Positions 9,855-19,603 of a DNA stretch of 64,000 nt are shown here, piece after piece. The DNA is from Acidobacterium sp. (GTDB lineage: Bacteria > Acidobacteriota > Vicinamibacteria > Vicinamibacterales > UBA2999). The DNA is taken from the NCBI GenBank assembly GCA_002737365.1, contig NSIL01000010.1:38835-102834 (forward strand). Reading direction: 5' to 3'. A program made the translations under genes and the position numbers. Position 1 is the stretch's first letter. Each line of letters starts with the position of its first letter. The notes below the pieces were generated by a model, which searched no databases, was not told where the DNA came from, and saw only the letters and a list, made by a program, of their open reading frames with translations.

Positions 9855-10811
9855 ATGCCTGACTTACTTGACTTCGAAGAACCGATCGCCATCCTGCTAA
9901 AGGAAATCGAGGCGCTGCTGACGCTCGCGGTCAGCGACGACCGCGACCGTGAGATCGCCCGGCGCGAGAAGCGCGTCTCGGCCATTCGCGGCGAGCTCTA
10001 CAAGAACCTGACGCCCTGGCAGCGGGTGCAGGTGGCACGGCACCCGGGCCGGCCGACAACGCTCGATTATGTCGAGTGGCTGTTCACCGACTTCGTCGAG
10101 CTGCATGGCGATCGCCGCTTTGCCGATGACCATGCGATTGTCACCGGCACGGCGTTCTACAAGGGCGCGCCCGTCATGGTGGTCGGTCACCAGAAGGGCA
10201 GTGACACCAAGCAGAAGATCTACCGGAACTTTGGCTACGCGCGGCCCGACGGCTATCGCAAGGCCCTGCGCACCATGCAGATGGCGCAGAAGTTCGGACG
10301 GCCGATCATCTCGTTCGTTGACACCCCGGCGGCGTTTCCCGGCATCGAGTCCGAGGAGCGCGGCGTGGCCGAGGCGATCGCGCTCAACCTGCGCGAGATG
10401 GCGATGCTCGAAGTGCCCGTGATCGTGGTCGTACACGGTGAAGGCGGCAGTGGCGGGGCGCTCGGCCTCGCGGTCGGCGACCGCATCCTGATGCATGAGT
10501 TTGCGATCTATAGCGTGATTCCGCCTGAAGGCTGTGCCGCCATCCTGTGGCGCGATGCGGCCAAGAAAGTGGAGGCCGCCGAGGCGTTGAAGATCACCGC
10601 CCCCGACCTGCTGAAGCTCGAGGTCATTGACGAGATCGTGCTCGAGCCGGTCGGCGGCGCGCATACCAATCCCAGCCAGGCCGCCGCGCTGCTTGATGTC
10701 GCCCTGCAACGTTCGCTCGCCGAGGTCTCGGCGCTCGGCGTCGAGGAGCGGTTGGACCAGCGCTACGCCAAGTTCCGCAAGATGGGCTCCGTCGGGATCA
10801 TCGAAGCCTAG
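9855..10811 (+). CDS. accA: Acetyl-CoA carboxylase carboxyltransferase alpha subunit
   Basis: 'LDFEEPIAILLKEIEAL', 'RTMQMAQKFGRPIISFVDTPAAFPGIESEERG', 'GEGGSGGALGLAVGDRI'; upstream ATG at 9825 overlaps the dnaE stop. Confidence 0.95.
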   Translation: MPDLLDFEEPIAILLKEIEALLTLAVSDDRDREIARREKRVSAIRGELYKNLTPWQRVQVARHPGRPTTLDYVEWLFTDFVELHGDRRFADDHAIVTGTAFYKGAPVMVVGHQKGSDTKQKIYRNFGYARPDGYRKALRTMQMAQKFGRPIISFVDTPAAFPGIESEERGVAEAIALNLREMAMLEVPVIVVVHGEGGSGGALGLAVGDRILMHEFAIYSVIPPEGCAAILWRDAAKKVEAAEALKITAPDLLKLEVIDEIVLEPVGGAHTNPSQAAALLDVALQRSLAEVSALGVEERLDQRYAKFRKMGSVGIIEA

Positions 10812-10812
10812 C

Positions 10813-12546
10813 GTGGTGGTTCCTCCAATCTGGAATACCCGCCCTCACGACGAGGCGCAGGCGACGGTGCTCGCGACGACGCTCGGGCTGTCACCAGTCA
10901 CCGCGCGCCTGCTGGCGATTCGTGGCTTGATCGATCCGGACGAGGCGGCGCGCTTTCTCAAGCCGTCGCTCGACCAGCTGTTGGATCCCTTCCTGCTGAC
11001 CGATGTCGGCAAGGCCGCTGACCGGCTCCTGGCGGCGATTGCCGCGAAGCAACGCATCGCGGTGCATGGCGACTACGACGTCGACGGCATCACCTCCACG
11101 GTGATCCTGCGCCGGGCGCTCGAGTTGCTCGGCGCCGACGTCGGTCACTTCATTCCCGAACGGCTGACCGACGGCTACGGCCTGCAGCCCAACACCATCG
11201 ACCGGTTGCATGCGGAGGGCGTGATGTTGATCGTCTCGGTTGACTGCGGCATTCGTGGCGCCGAGGCCGCCCGTCGCGCCCGTGACCTGGGCGTCGACCT
11301 GATCATCACCGACCATCACGAGCCGGACACGGCCTTGCCCGACTGCTTTGCGGTGGTCAACCCGAAGCGTCACGACTGTCGCTATCCCGATAAGAACCTG
11401 GCCGGGGTCGGCGTGGCGCTCAAGCTGGTGCAAGCCTTGTGTCACCGCACCGGGAAGTCGTCGTGGCTGCCGGGGTTTGTGAAAATCGCTGCGATCGGCA
11501 CGCTCGCCGATGTGGTGCCGCTGATTGGCGAGAACCGCGTGATCGCCAAGCTGGGCCTGCAGATGCTGACCAAGGGGCCACACAAGGTCGGCTTGCGCGC
11601 GCTGCTCGAGGTCGCCGGCCTCACCGGCAAGACGATCGATGCGTACCACATCGGTTTCATGGTCGCGCCACGCCTCAACGCCGCCGGCCGTATGAGCACG
11701 CCTGACATTGCCACCCGGCTGCTGCTGGCCTCGGACGACTCGATGGAGGAGGAGGCGCGGGCCCTGGCCGGGCAACTCGAAGCCGAGAATACGAGACGAC
11801 GGACGGAAGATCAGGACATTCTAGCCAAGGCCAAAAAGATTGTCGCATCCGATCCCGAGGTCGGGGCGCGCAGCGTGCTGGTCGTCGCTGGCGAAGGCTG
11901 GCATCGCGGCGTGATCGGCATCGTCGCGTCGAAGCTGGTCGACGCGTTCTATCGGCCTGCCATCGTGTTGTCGATCGAGGATGGTATGGCGCACGGGTCC
12001 TGCCGCAGCATTCCCGGCTTCGACATGCTGGCGTGCCTGGAGTCGTGCGCACCGATGCTGAGCCGCTTTGGCGGTCATAAACAGGCGGCCGGCCTGCAGC
12101 TTGAAGCGGCACGCATCAGGGATTTTCGGCAGGCGGCCAACGCGCACGCTGACAACCGCCTGGGCCCCGACGATCTTCGCCCGCGCCTGTGGCTGGACGG
12201 TCCGCTGAAACTGAGCGAACTGACGGACCGTGTGATCGGCGAGTTTGCCGCGCTGGCGCCGTTCGGGCCGAGCAACCCGAAGCCCCGGTTCCACACCGGG
12301 CCGGTGGCGATCGTGGATGGCCCGCGCCTCCTCAAGGAACGCCACCTCAAGATGAGTCTGAAGCAGGACGGACGGGTGTTGCGCGCCATCCAGTGGAATG
12401 CCGCCGAGCGCGAATCGAAGCTCACGGCCCAGAAGGACGGCGTCGAGATCGCCTATACGGTCGAAGAGAACGAGTTCCGCGGCGAGAAACACGTGGAGCT
12501 GCGACTGGACGACTTCAGAGCCACAGAGAAGACAGCCGCCGGTTAG
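10813..12546 (+). CDS. recJ: Single-stranded-DNA-specific exonuclease RecJ (GTG start)
   Basis: 'IAVHGDYDVDGITSTVIL', 'DLIITDHHEPD', 'HRGVIGIVASKL', 'GGHKQAAGLQ'. Confidence 0.95.
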   Translation: MVVPPIWNTRPHDEAQATVLATTLGLSPVTARLLAIRGLIDPDEAARFLKPSLDQLLDPFLLTDVGKAADRLLAAIAAKQRIAVHGDYDVDGITSTVILRRALELLGADVGHFIPERLTDGYGLQPNTIDRLHAEGVMLIVSVDCGIRGAEAARRARDLGVDLIITDHHEPDTALPDCFAVVNPKRHDCRYPDKNLAGVGVALKLVQALCHRTGKSSWLPGFVKIAAIGTLADVVPLIGENRVIAKLGLQMLTKGPHKVGLRALLEVAGLTGKTIDAYHIGFMVAPRLNAAGRMSTPDIATRLLLASDDSMEEEARALAGQLEAENTRRRTEDQDILAKAKKIVASDPEVGARSVLVVAGEGWHRGVIGIVASKLVDAFYRPAIVLSIEDGMAHGSCRSIPGFDMLACLESCAPMLSRFGGHKQAAGLQLEAARIRDFRQAANAHADNRLGPDDLRPRLWLDGPLKLSELTDRVIGEFAALAPFGPSNPKPRFHTGPVAIVDGPRLLKERHLKMSLKQDGRVLRAIQWNAAERESKLTAQKDGVEIAYTVEENEFRGEKHVELRLDDFRATEKTAAG

Positions 12547-12658
12547 ACGCCGATTGTTCAGTCATCGGGTTCCGTCGGCTGGGTCGTCCACCTGACTCCC
12601 GGGTCGAGCCCAGTCTGCGGCTGTACTTATTGAATCTGCGGCTGGTACAATCGAGGGC

Positions 12659-14758
12659 GTGACTTCCTGGCAGACACGCGCGCAGGCGGCGCTGGCGCTG
12701 GTCGCGTTCGGCGTGGTCGGCGCGGTCGGCTACACGCTGCGCCCGCGCGAAGCGCGCCTCGCGCCAGCCGTCCTCGAGCGGCTTGATCCCAAGGCCACGA
12801 TCGAGACGCGCGGCGGCGATGTCATCCAGTTAAAAGGCTCGCGGCAAGACGCGCGCATCGAGTTCGAAAGTCAGGTCACCTACGACACCGGCGAGACCAA
12901 GCTGATCGGCGTCAAGGTCTCGGTCGACAACCGCGCCGGCCGCAGCTACACCATCACCGGCAAGGAAGCCCGCGTCGGCGAGGACCAGACGAGCTACGAC
13001 CTCCAGGGCGACGTCAAGCTCGAGACCAATGACGGATTGACGGCGTTCTCTGAACAGGCCACCTATGCCGACGCCGAGAACATTGTGAAGGCGCCCGGTC
13101 CGGTCCGCTTTACTCGTGGTCGCATGTCCGGCACCGGCATCGGCTTCACCTACGACGAGCAACGTGACACCCTGTGGCTGCTAGATCAGGCAGTGATTCA
13201 CGTCGCGCCTGAGGGCACGAGCGGCCCCATGGACGTCATGGCCGGCGCTTTTGGTTTTGCCCGTACCGACCGCTACATGCGCTTCGAGCGCACCATGCAC
13301 ATGGACCGCGAGGGCCAGACCATTGATGCCAACGAGGCGGTCGTGCACCTCTTCACGGATCGCGATGAGCCGGATCTAATCGAACTGCGCGGCGACTCGC
13401 GTGTCTCGGGCGGCACGGGCATGGGCGCGCTCCAGTCGATGTCGGCGCGCGACATGAATCTGGACTATCGCGATGACGGCCGCTCGCTGCAGCAGGCGAC
13501 GTTGGCTGGGCAGAGCGCCATCCAGTTGGCGGGGAAGGGCGGTGCATCGGGCCAGGCGCTGGAGGGCGAATTTCTCGAAATCTCTCTGGCGCCTGATGGC
13601 AGTGTCAGCAGCTTGTCGTCGCGGCAGAACGTGACCGTGACGCTGCCGGCCACGCGCGATACGGCCGCCAGAACTATTCGTTCGAATGTCTTGACGGCCA
13701 CCGGCGGCGCGCAGGGGCTGTCGGCCATGAACTTCACCGAGGGCGTGAATTACACCGAGGCCGCGACGCGGACACAGGGCGCCCGTGTGGCTCGCGCGCA
13801 GAGCCTGGTGGCGGCGCTCGATCCGGCCGCCGGCACGCTGCAAGAGGCCACGTTCACCGGCACGTTCCAGTTCGCCGATGGCCCGTTGACCGCCACCAGC
13901 AACCTAGCGAAGTATCGCATCGGTGCCGGAACGCTGGCCCTGAGCGGCAAGCAGGGCACCGCCGATCCGCAGATCAAGGACGAGGCGCTCACCATCGAGG
14001 CCACCACCATCGACGTGACGCTGAACCCCAGGAGGATGGTGGCCACGGGCAAGGTTCGCAGCGCCTTGCTGCCGCCAGGGAAGTCCGCCGGAGCCGCCGG
14101 TCCCGGCAAGCGCCCGGGTCTGCTGAGCGACCAGGATCCAGTGCAGATCATTGCCGAGTCACTGACCTACGACGAAGTGCAGCGCCGTGGTGAATACCAG
14201 GGACAGGCGGTGTTGCTGCAGGGCCAGACGCAGATCAACGCCGACAGCCTGACGATTGACGAAAGCAAGGGCGACCTGATTGCGGTGGGCAAGGTCATCA
14301 CGTCGCTCGCCATCCTCCGCAAGAACGCCACGGCCGGCACGCCGTCGCCAGCCACGATCGGCCGCAGCGGCTCATTCACCTACACCGACCAGGGCCGCCG
14401 TGCGACCTACCTGACGGCCGCGACCCTTGATGGTGAAACCGGTAACCTGCGCGCCGAGAAGATCGAGATCGTGCTGGCGCCGGAAGAGAACAGCCTGTCC
14501 CGCCTCGAGGCCATCGACAAGGTCACCGCCCTGGTCGACAAGCGCACCGTCACCGGCGCGCGGTTGTCGTACGTGCCGGCCGATGAGAAGTACGTCGTCA
14601 ATGGCGCTCCTGTCACGATGGTCGATGCTGACTGCCAGGAGCTGAGCGGCAAGACGTTGACCTTCTTCAAGGCGTCCGATAGAGTCCAAGTTGACGGCAA
14701 CGACGAAATCCGCACGCAGACCAAGGGCGGCGGCAAATGTGCCCCAACGCCCAAATAA
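12659..14758 (+). CDS. Large LPS-transport periplasmic protein, LptC-like N-terminus followed by LptA/OstA-like repeats
   Basis: 699 aa; N-terminal TM; repeated OstA-like beta segments; TAATG overlap with the lptB start. Confidence 0.75.
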   Translation: MTSWQTRAQAALALVAFGVVGAVGYTLRPREARLAPAVLERLDPKATIETRGGDVIQLKGSRQDARIEFESQVTYDTGETKLIGVKVSVDNRAGRSYTITGKEARVGEDQTSYDLQGDVKLETNDGLTAFSEQATYADAENIVKAPGPVRFTRGRMSGTGIGFTYDEQRDTLWLLDQAVIHVAPEGTSGPMDVMAGAFGFARTDRYMRFERTMHMDREGQTIDANEAVVHLFTDRDEPDLIELRGDSRVSGGTGMGALQSMSARDMNLDYRDDGRSLQQATLAGQSAIQLAGKGGASGQALEGEFLEISLAPDGSVSSLSSRQNVTVTLPATRDTAARTIRSNVLTATGGAQGLSAMNFTEGVNYTEAATRTQGARVARAQSLVAALDPAAGTLQEATFTGTFQFADGPLTATSNLAKYRIGAGTLALSGKQGTADPQIKDEALTIEATTIDVTLNPRRMVATGKVRSALLPPGKSAGAAGPGKRPGLLSDQDPVQIIAESLTYDEVQRRGEYQGQAVLLQGQTQINADSLTIDESKGDLIAVGKVITSLAILRKNATAGTPSPATIGRSGSFTYTDQGRRATYLTAATLDGETGNLRAEKIEIVLAPEENSLSRLEAIDKVTALVDKRTVTGARLSYVPADEKYVVNGAPVTMVDADCQELSGKTLTFFKASDRVQVDGNDEIRTQTKGGGKCAPTPK

Positions 14759-15486
14759 TGTCTTCGACCCTCAGCACACACGAACTGACCAAGACCTACG
14801 GCGGACGCACCGTGGTGCGGGGCGTGAGCCTGGACGTGAATTCCGGCGAGGTGGTGGGATTGCTCGGCCCCAACGGTGCCGGCAAGACCACGACGTTCTA
14901 CATGACGGTCGGGCTGACCGCGCCCGACTCGGGGCGCGTGACGCTCGACGGCAAGGACGTCACGGGCGATGCGATGTACGTGCGCGCGCGCAAAGGCATC
15001 GGCTACCTGCCGCAGGAGGCTTCGATCTTCCGCGGCCTGACGGTGGAGCAGAACATTCTCGCCATTCTGGAGACGCTGGACCTGGATGCCGCGGCGCGCC
15101 GCCGCCGTCTGCGCGAGTTGCTCGCTGAGCTTGGGCTGACGCCGCTGGCCAACTCCCCGGCCTACACCTTGTCTGGCGGCGAGCGGCGGCGCGCTGAGAT
15201 CACCCGGGCGCTGGTGATGAACCCGCGTTTCATCCTCCTGGACGAGCCGTTCGCCGGCATCGATCCCATCGCCGTCACCGAGATTCAGAAAATCATCTTC
15301 CACCTGCGCGACCGCGGCATCGGCATCCTGATCACCGACCACAACGTTCTGCAGACCCTGAAGATCACCGACCGCGCCTACATCGTGACCGACGGGGCCA
15401 TTTTCCGCAGCGGCACGCCGGCGGTGCTCGCCGCCGACGAAGAAGTCCGGCGGATTTACCTCGGGACCGATTTCCGGCTGGACTAA
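14758..15486 (+). CDS. lptB: LPS export ABC transporter ATP-binding protein
   Basis: Walker A '[19 protein letters not shown]', '[15 protein letters not shown]', 'FAGIDPIAV'. Confidence 0.95.
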   Translation: MSSTLSTHELTKTYGGRTVVRGVSLDVNSGEVVGLLGPNGAGKTTTFYMTVGLTAPDSGRVTLDGKDVTGDAMYVRARKGIGYLPQEASIFRGLTVEQNILAILETLDLDAAARRRRLRELLAELGLTPLANSPAYTLSGGERRRAEITRALVMNPRFILLDEPFAGIDPIAVTEIQKIIFHLRDRGIGILITDHNVLQTLKITDRAYIVTDGAIFRSGTPAVLAADEEVRRIYLGTDFRLD

Positions 15487-15503
15487 GATTGCACGAGCCG
15501 GAT

Positions 15504-16931
15504 ATGGGCATTCAGCAGAAGTTACAAACCAGGCTCGCGCAGAAGCTGATCCTGACACCGTCACTGCAACAGGCGATCAAGCTACTGCCGATGTCGACCT
15601 TGGAGCTGGCCGACCTCCTGAACCAGGAAGTCGTCGAGAACCCGCTGCTCGAAGAAGTGCCGACCGAAGACCTGCAGCCTGTGGATGCGCCGCCGGCGGC
15701 TGAGAAGGATGCGGAAGCCAAGGCCCAGGCCGACAAGACCGATTCCTGGGACGACGCCGACTACGAGTACTTCTTCGGCGACTACCTGGACGACAGCTAT
15801 CGTCCGCGCGCGCCGCAAGAGGTCAAGGAACTCCCGCCGATCGAGAACACCCTCTCCACTAGTTCATCGCTCACCGATCACCTCGAGTGGCAGTTGTCGC
15901 TGCAGACCGAGGCCGAAGCCATTCGCGAGATCGGCGAAGCCATCATCGGCAACCTCGACGACCATGGCTACCTGGTGGCGTCGGTGGACGAAATCGCGTC
16001 GATGGGACCGTGGCCCGCTGATGATGTCGAGGCCGCGCTGCGCCTGATCCAGAGCTTCGATCCGATCGGGGTGGCAGCGCGAGACCTGCAGGAGTGCCTC
16101 ACGCTGCAGATCAGGCACTTGCAGCTCGAGGGCACACCGACCGAGAAGATCGTCTCCGAACACTTGCGCCTGCTGCATAACCACCAGATGCCGGAGCTGG
16201 CGCGCAAGCTCGGGCTGACCATCGAAGAGCTCAAGGGCCACGTCGAGATCATCCAACACCTCGACCCCAAGCCCGGCAGCCGCTTCAACCCACAGCCATC
16301 GCAGTACGTCATTCCCGACGTCTATATCGTCAAGGTCGAGGATCAGTACGTCGCGGTCCTGAATGACGACGGCTTGCCGCAGCTCAGGATCAGCCCCTCC
16401 TACCGGCGTCTCTTGAGCAAGGAGAACGCCGACCCCGAGACAAACGCCTACGTCAAAGAGCGGCTCAATTCGGCGAAATGGTTGCTCAAGTCGGTGGAGC
16501 AGCGCCAGAGCACCGTGCGCAAGGTCGCCACCAGTCTGTGCACCTTCCAGCGCGACTTCCTCGATCACGGCATCGAGCACCTGCGCCCGCTGGTGCTGCG
16601 CGACGTCGCCAACGACATCGGGATGCATGAGTCAACCGTCAGCCGCGTCGTCACCAACAAGTACATGCATACGCCCCAGGGCGTGTTCGAGATGAAGTAC
16701 TTTTTCCACAGCGGCATCAGCAGTTCATACGGCGACGCCGTGTCATCGGTGACGATCAAGAACCGGATCAAGAAAATCATTGACAGCGAAGATCACAAGA
16801 AGCCACTCAGCGACTCGAAGATCGTCAACATCCTGCAGCGTGAGGGGCTGATGCTGGCCCGACGAACCATTGCGAAGTACCGGGAAGAGCTGAAGATTCC
16901 CACCTCGAACCAGCGCAAGGTCATGTTCTAG
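15504..16931 (+). CDS. rpoN: RNA polymerase sigma-54 factor
   Basis: 'LTPSLQQAIKLLPMSTLEL', RpoN box 'ARRTIAKYREELKIPTSNQRK'. Confidence 0.98.
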   Translation: MGIQQKLQTRLAQKLILTPSLQQAIKLLPMSTLELADLLNQEVVENPLLEEVPTEDLQPVDAPPAAEKDAEAKAQADKTDSWDDADYEYFFGDYLDDSYRPRAPQEVKELPPIENTLSTSSSLTDHLEWQLSLQTEAEAIREIGEAIIGNLDDHGYLVASVDEIASMGPWPADDVEAALRLIQSFDPIGVAARDLQECLTLQIRHLQLEGTPTEKIVSEHLRLLHNHQMPELARKLGLTIEELKGHVEIIQHLDPKPGSRFNPQPSQYVIPDVYIVKVEDQYVAVLNDDGLPQLRISPSYRRLLSKENADPETNAYVKERLNSAKWLLKSVEQRQSTVRKVATSLCTFQRDFLDHGIEHLRPLVLRDVANDIGMHESTVSRVVTNKYMHTPQGVFEMKYFFHSGISSSYGDAVSSVTIKNRIKKIIDSEDHKKPLSDSKIVNILQREGLMLARRTIAKYREELKIPTSNQRKVMF

Positions 16932-16978
16932 CAGTCAACGAGGCGGGCCAGTCGCCCGCCGGGACTTTGCCCGAGACG

Positions 16979-17986
16979 ATGACGATCACCCCGGCCATCA
17001 CCGTTCGCGGTCTGCTCGATGCGCAGCCCGAGTCGGTCGGCCTGACCATTGACTTGCTGGCCGGCGCCAACGGACTTGGGCGCTGCATCACCAGCCCCTA
17101 CATCCAGAAGACCGGCCTCGCGCTGGCCGGCTTTCACCAGTACCTGCAGGCCGGCCGCATCCTGTTATTCGGTGACAGCGAAGTGCGGTTCCTGGAGAGC
17201 CTGGCTCCAGCCGCGCGCGCCCTGGCGCTGGCCAAGTGCTTCAACGAGGCGTTGCCCTGCCTGCTCGTCACCGGTGGCGCCGAGTTGCCGCCTGAAGTGG
17301 TGCAGGAAGGCGAGCGCGCTGACCTGCCGATCCTGCGGACGCCGGTGCCAACCGCGACGGCGATCGGCAAGCTCACGGCCATTCTCGAAGACCGGCTGGC
17401 CGTACGCGAGATCATTCATGGCGTGCTGCTCGACATTCTCGGGTTGGGGGTACTAATCGTTGGCGACAGTGGCATCGGCAAGAGCGAATGTGCCCTTGAC
17501 CTGGTCGTTCGCGGCCATCGTCTTGTCGCCGACGACACGGTTGAGGTGCGGCGCCGCGGTGATTCGATCGTCATCGGCACCTGTCCAGAGATGACCCGAC
17601 ACCACATGGAAGTACGCGGTCTTGGGTTGATCAACATTCGCGACCTGTTCGGCGTGGCGTCGACCCGGACTTCGAAGCGGGTCGAACTGGTGGTGCAACT
17701 GGATCGCTGGGGCCCTGACCGTGAGTACGATCGCCTCGGTCTCGATGATGCCTCCTACAACCTGATCGGCCTCCGAATACCGGTGATCCGCATGCCAGTC
17801 GCGCCGGGCCGCAACCTCGCGATCCTGGTGGAAGTGGCCGCCCGCAACCAGCTGCTGCGGATGCGCGGCATCAACGCCGCGCGCGAACTGGTCAACAAGC
17901 TTGATGCCAGCTTGCTCAGCGCCACGGCCCTTGAGCACCCCTTCACTTCAACACCGAAGCATTTGGAAGAAGACGAGGAGTTGTGA
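16979..17986 (+). CDS. hprK: HPr kinase/phosphorylase
   Basis: 'VGDSGIGKSECALDLVVRGHRLVADDTV', 'MEVRGLGLINIRDLFG'. Confidence 0.96.
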   Translation: MTITPAITVRGLLDAQPESVGLTIDLLAGANGLGRCITSPYIQKTGLALAGFHQYLQAGRILLFGDSEVRFLESLAPAARALALAKCFNEALPCLLVTGGAELPPEVVQEGERADLPILRTPVPTATAIGKLTAILEDRLAVREIIHGVLLDILGLGVLIVGDSGIGKSECALDLVVRGHRLVADDTVEVRRRGDSIVIGTCPEMTRHHMEVRGLGLINIRDLFGVASTRTSKRVELVVQLDRWGPDREYDRLGLDDASYNLIGLRIPVIRMPVAPGRNLAILVEVAARNQLLRMRGINAARELVNKLDASLLSATALEHPFTSTPKHLEEDEEL

Positions 17987-18882
17987 ACAAAGCGCGCACC
18001 ACGCCCATGACCTGGGCTCGTTTCATCGTCTTGACCGGGCTGTCTGGTTCGGGGAAATCGCAGGCCATCCGGGCGCTCGAAGACCTCGGCTACTACTGCG
18101 TCGACAACCTGCCGGTGTCGCTGCTGCCGGTACTGGCGGAGCTCAGCGAGCGCCAGACCGAACACCACCGTGTCGCCGTGGTGATGGATGTCCGCGAGTC
18201 ACGATTCGTCAGCGACTTCCCGCGCGTGTATCGCCAACTGAAGACCAACAAGCACCTGCGGACCAAGCTGATCTTCCTGGAGGCCGGTCACGCCGAGCTG
18301 GTGCGCCGCTTCAGCGAGACCCGCCGGCCACATCCGCTGGCGCCCGACCGGCCCATCACCGAGGGGCTCTCGGAAGAGCGCGCGTCACTGCGTATTATTC
18401 GGACCATGGCCGACAAGGTCGTCGACACCTCGAAGCTGAACGTTCACGAACTGCGACAGCAGTTGCGCGAACTGGTGTCGGGGCAGAAGCAGGCTTCGCA
18501 GCTGGTGCTGACCGTTCTCAGCTTTGGGTTCCAGAACGGACCCCCGGCGGAGGCGGACGTGATGTTCGACGTGCGCTTCCTCAAGAACCCGCACTGGGTG
18601 CCGGCGCTGCGGCCGCAGTCCGGTCGCGATCCGGCGGTCGCGGCCTACATTCGGCGGCAGCCGACCGCGCGCGCGCTGATCAAGCGGCTCAACTCGCTGC
18701 TGCGCTGGATGGTGCCGTTCTACGTGCAGGAAGGCAAGTCGTACCTGACGGTGGCGATCGGCTGCACCGGCGGGCGTCACCGCTCGGTCTACGTGGCCGA
18801 GGCGCTAAAGCGTGAACTGTCGGATCTTAAGGGCGTCTCAGCGCGTGTGGCGCACCGCGACCTGGCGAAAGGGACCCGATGA
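17983..18882 (+). CDS. rapZ: RNase adapter protein RapZ
   Basis: 'FIVLTGLSGSGKSQAIRALEDLGYYCVDNLP', 'GCTGGRHRSVYVAE'. Confidence 0.96.
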   Translation: MNKARTTPMTWARFIVLTGLSGSGKSQAIRALEDLGYYCVDNLPVSLLPVLAELSERQTEHHRVAVVMDVRESRFVSDFPRVYRQLKTNKHLRTKLIFLEAGHAELVRRFSETRRPHPLAPDRPITEGLSEERASLRIIRTMADKVVDTSKLNVHELRQQLRELVSGQKQASQLVLTVLSFGFQNGPPAEADVMFDVRFLKNPHWVPALRPQSGRDPAVAAYIRRQPTARALIKRLNSLLRWMVPFYVQEGKSYLTVAIGCTGGRHRSVYVAEALKRELSDLKGVSARVAHRDLAKGTR

Positions 18883-19328
18883 TTGCAGTAGTCGTAATTA
18901 CGCACGGGCAGTTGGCGACCGAACTGGTCAACGCCGCCGAGACGATCGTTGGCGATCTCCCGCACTTCGCGGCGGTCTCCATCGGCTGGCACGAAGACGT
19001 GCAGGATGCCCGCGACGCGATCGCTGCGGCGATTGAACGGGTCCAACAGCCCGGCGGGGTGCTTTTGGCCACCGACATGTTCGGCGGTACGCCGTCGAAC
19101 CTCGGCCTGACGTTTCTCAAGGAAGACGCCGTCGAGATCGTCACCGGCGTGAACCTGCCGATGTTGATCAAGGCCGCCAACCTGCCCGATGGTCCGCGCC
19201 TGACCGACGTCGCGCGAATGCTGCGCGAGCACGGGCGCAACGCCATCTGGGTAGCGTCTGACTTGCTGACTGGTGCCTCGGGTGCATCAGGTGCCGAGGC
19301 GACCAGTGACCGCGGTGCCACTGAATGA
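18879..19328 (+). CDS. PTS EIIA component, mannose family
   Basis: 'VVVITHGQLATELVNAAETIVG', 'LLATDMFGGTPSNLGL'. Confidence 0.9.
   Translation: MIAVVVITHGQLATELVNAAETIVGDLPHFAAVSIGWHEDVQDARDAIAAAIERVQQPGGVLLATDMFGGTPSNLGLTFLKEDAVEIVTGVNLPMLIKAANLPDGPRLTDVARMLREHGRNAIWVASDLLTGASGASGAEATSDRGATE
19273..19299 (+). repeat. GTGCCNNGG nonamer tandem repeat, 3 units, in the EIIA C-terminal tail
   Basis: gtgcctcgg|gtgcatcag|gtgccgagg, period 9. Confidence 0.65.
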
Positions 19329-19603
19329 CGACTCGCGAATGCGTGATTCGCAATCGGCTGGGTCTACATGCTCGGGCGGCCGCGAAGTTCGTGCACCTCG
19401 CGGCCCGGTTCTCGTCGCACATTCGCGTCTCGCGTGATGGCAAGACCATGGACGGCAAGAGCATCATGGGCATTTTGCTGCTGGCCGCCGGAGCGGGGAT
19501 GAGCATCGTGATCACGGCCGAGGGCAGCGACGAAACCGACGCCGTCGACGCGCTCGGCCGGCTGGTCGAAAGCGGATTTGGAGAAGAGCCGTGGAGCGCC
19601 TGA
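19325..19603 (+). CDS. ptsH: Phosphocarrier protein HPr
   Basis: His15 motif 'NRLGLHARAAAKFV' and Ser46 motif 'MDGKSIMGILLLAAGAG'. Confidence 0.92.
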   Translation: MTTRECVIRNRLGLHARAAAKFVHLAARFSSHIRVSRDGKTMDGKSIMGILLLAAGAGMSIVITAEGSDETDAVDALGRLVESGFGEEPWSA

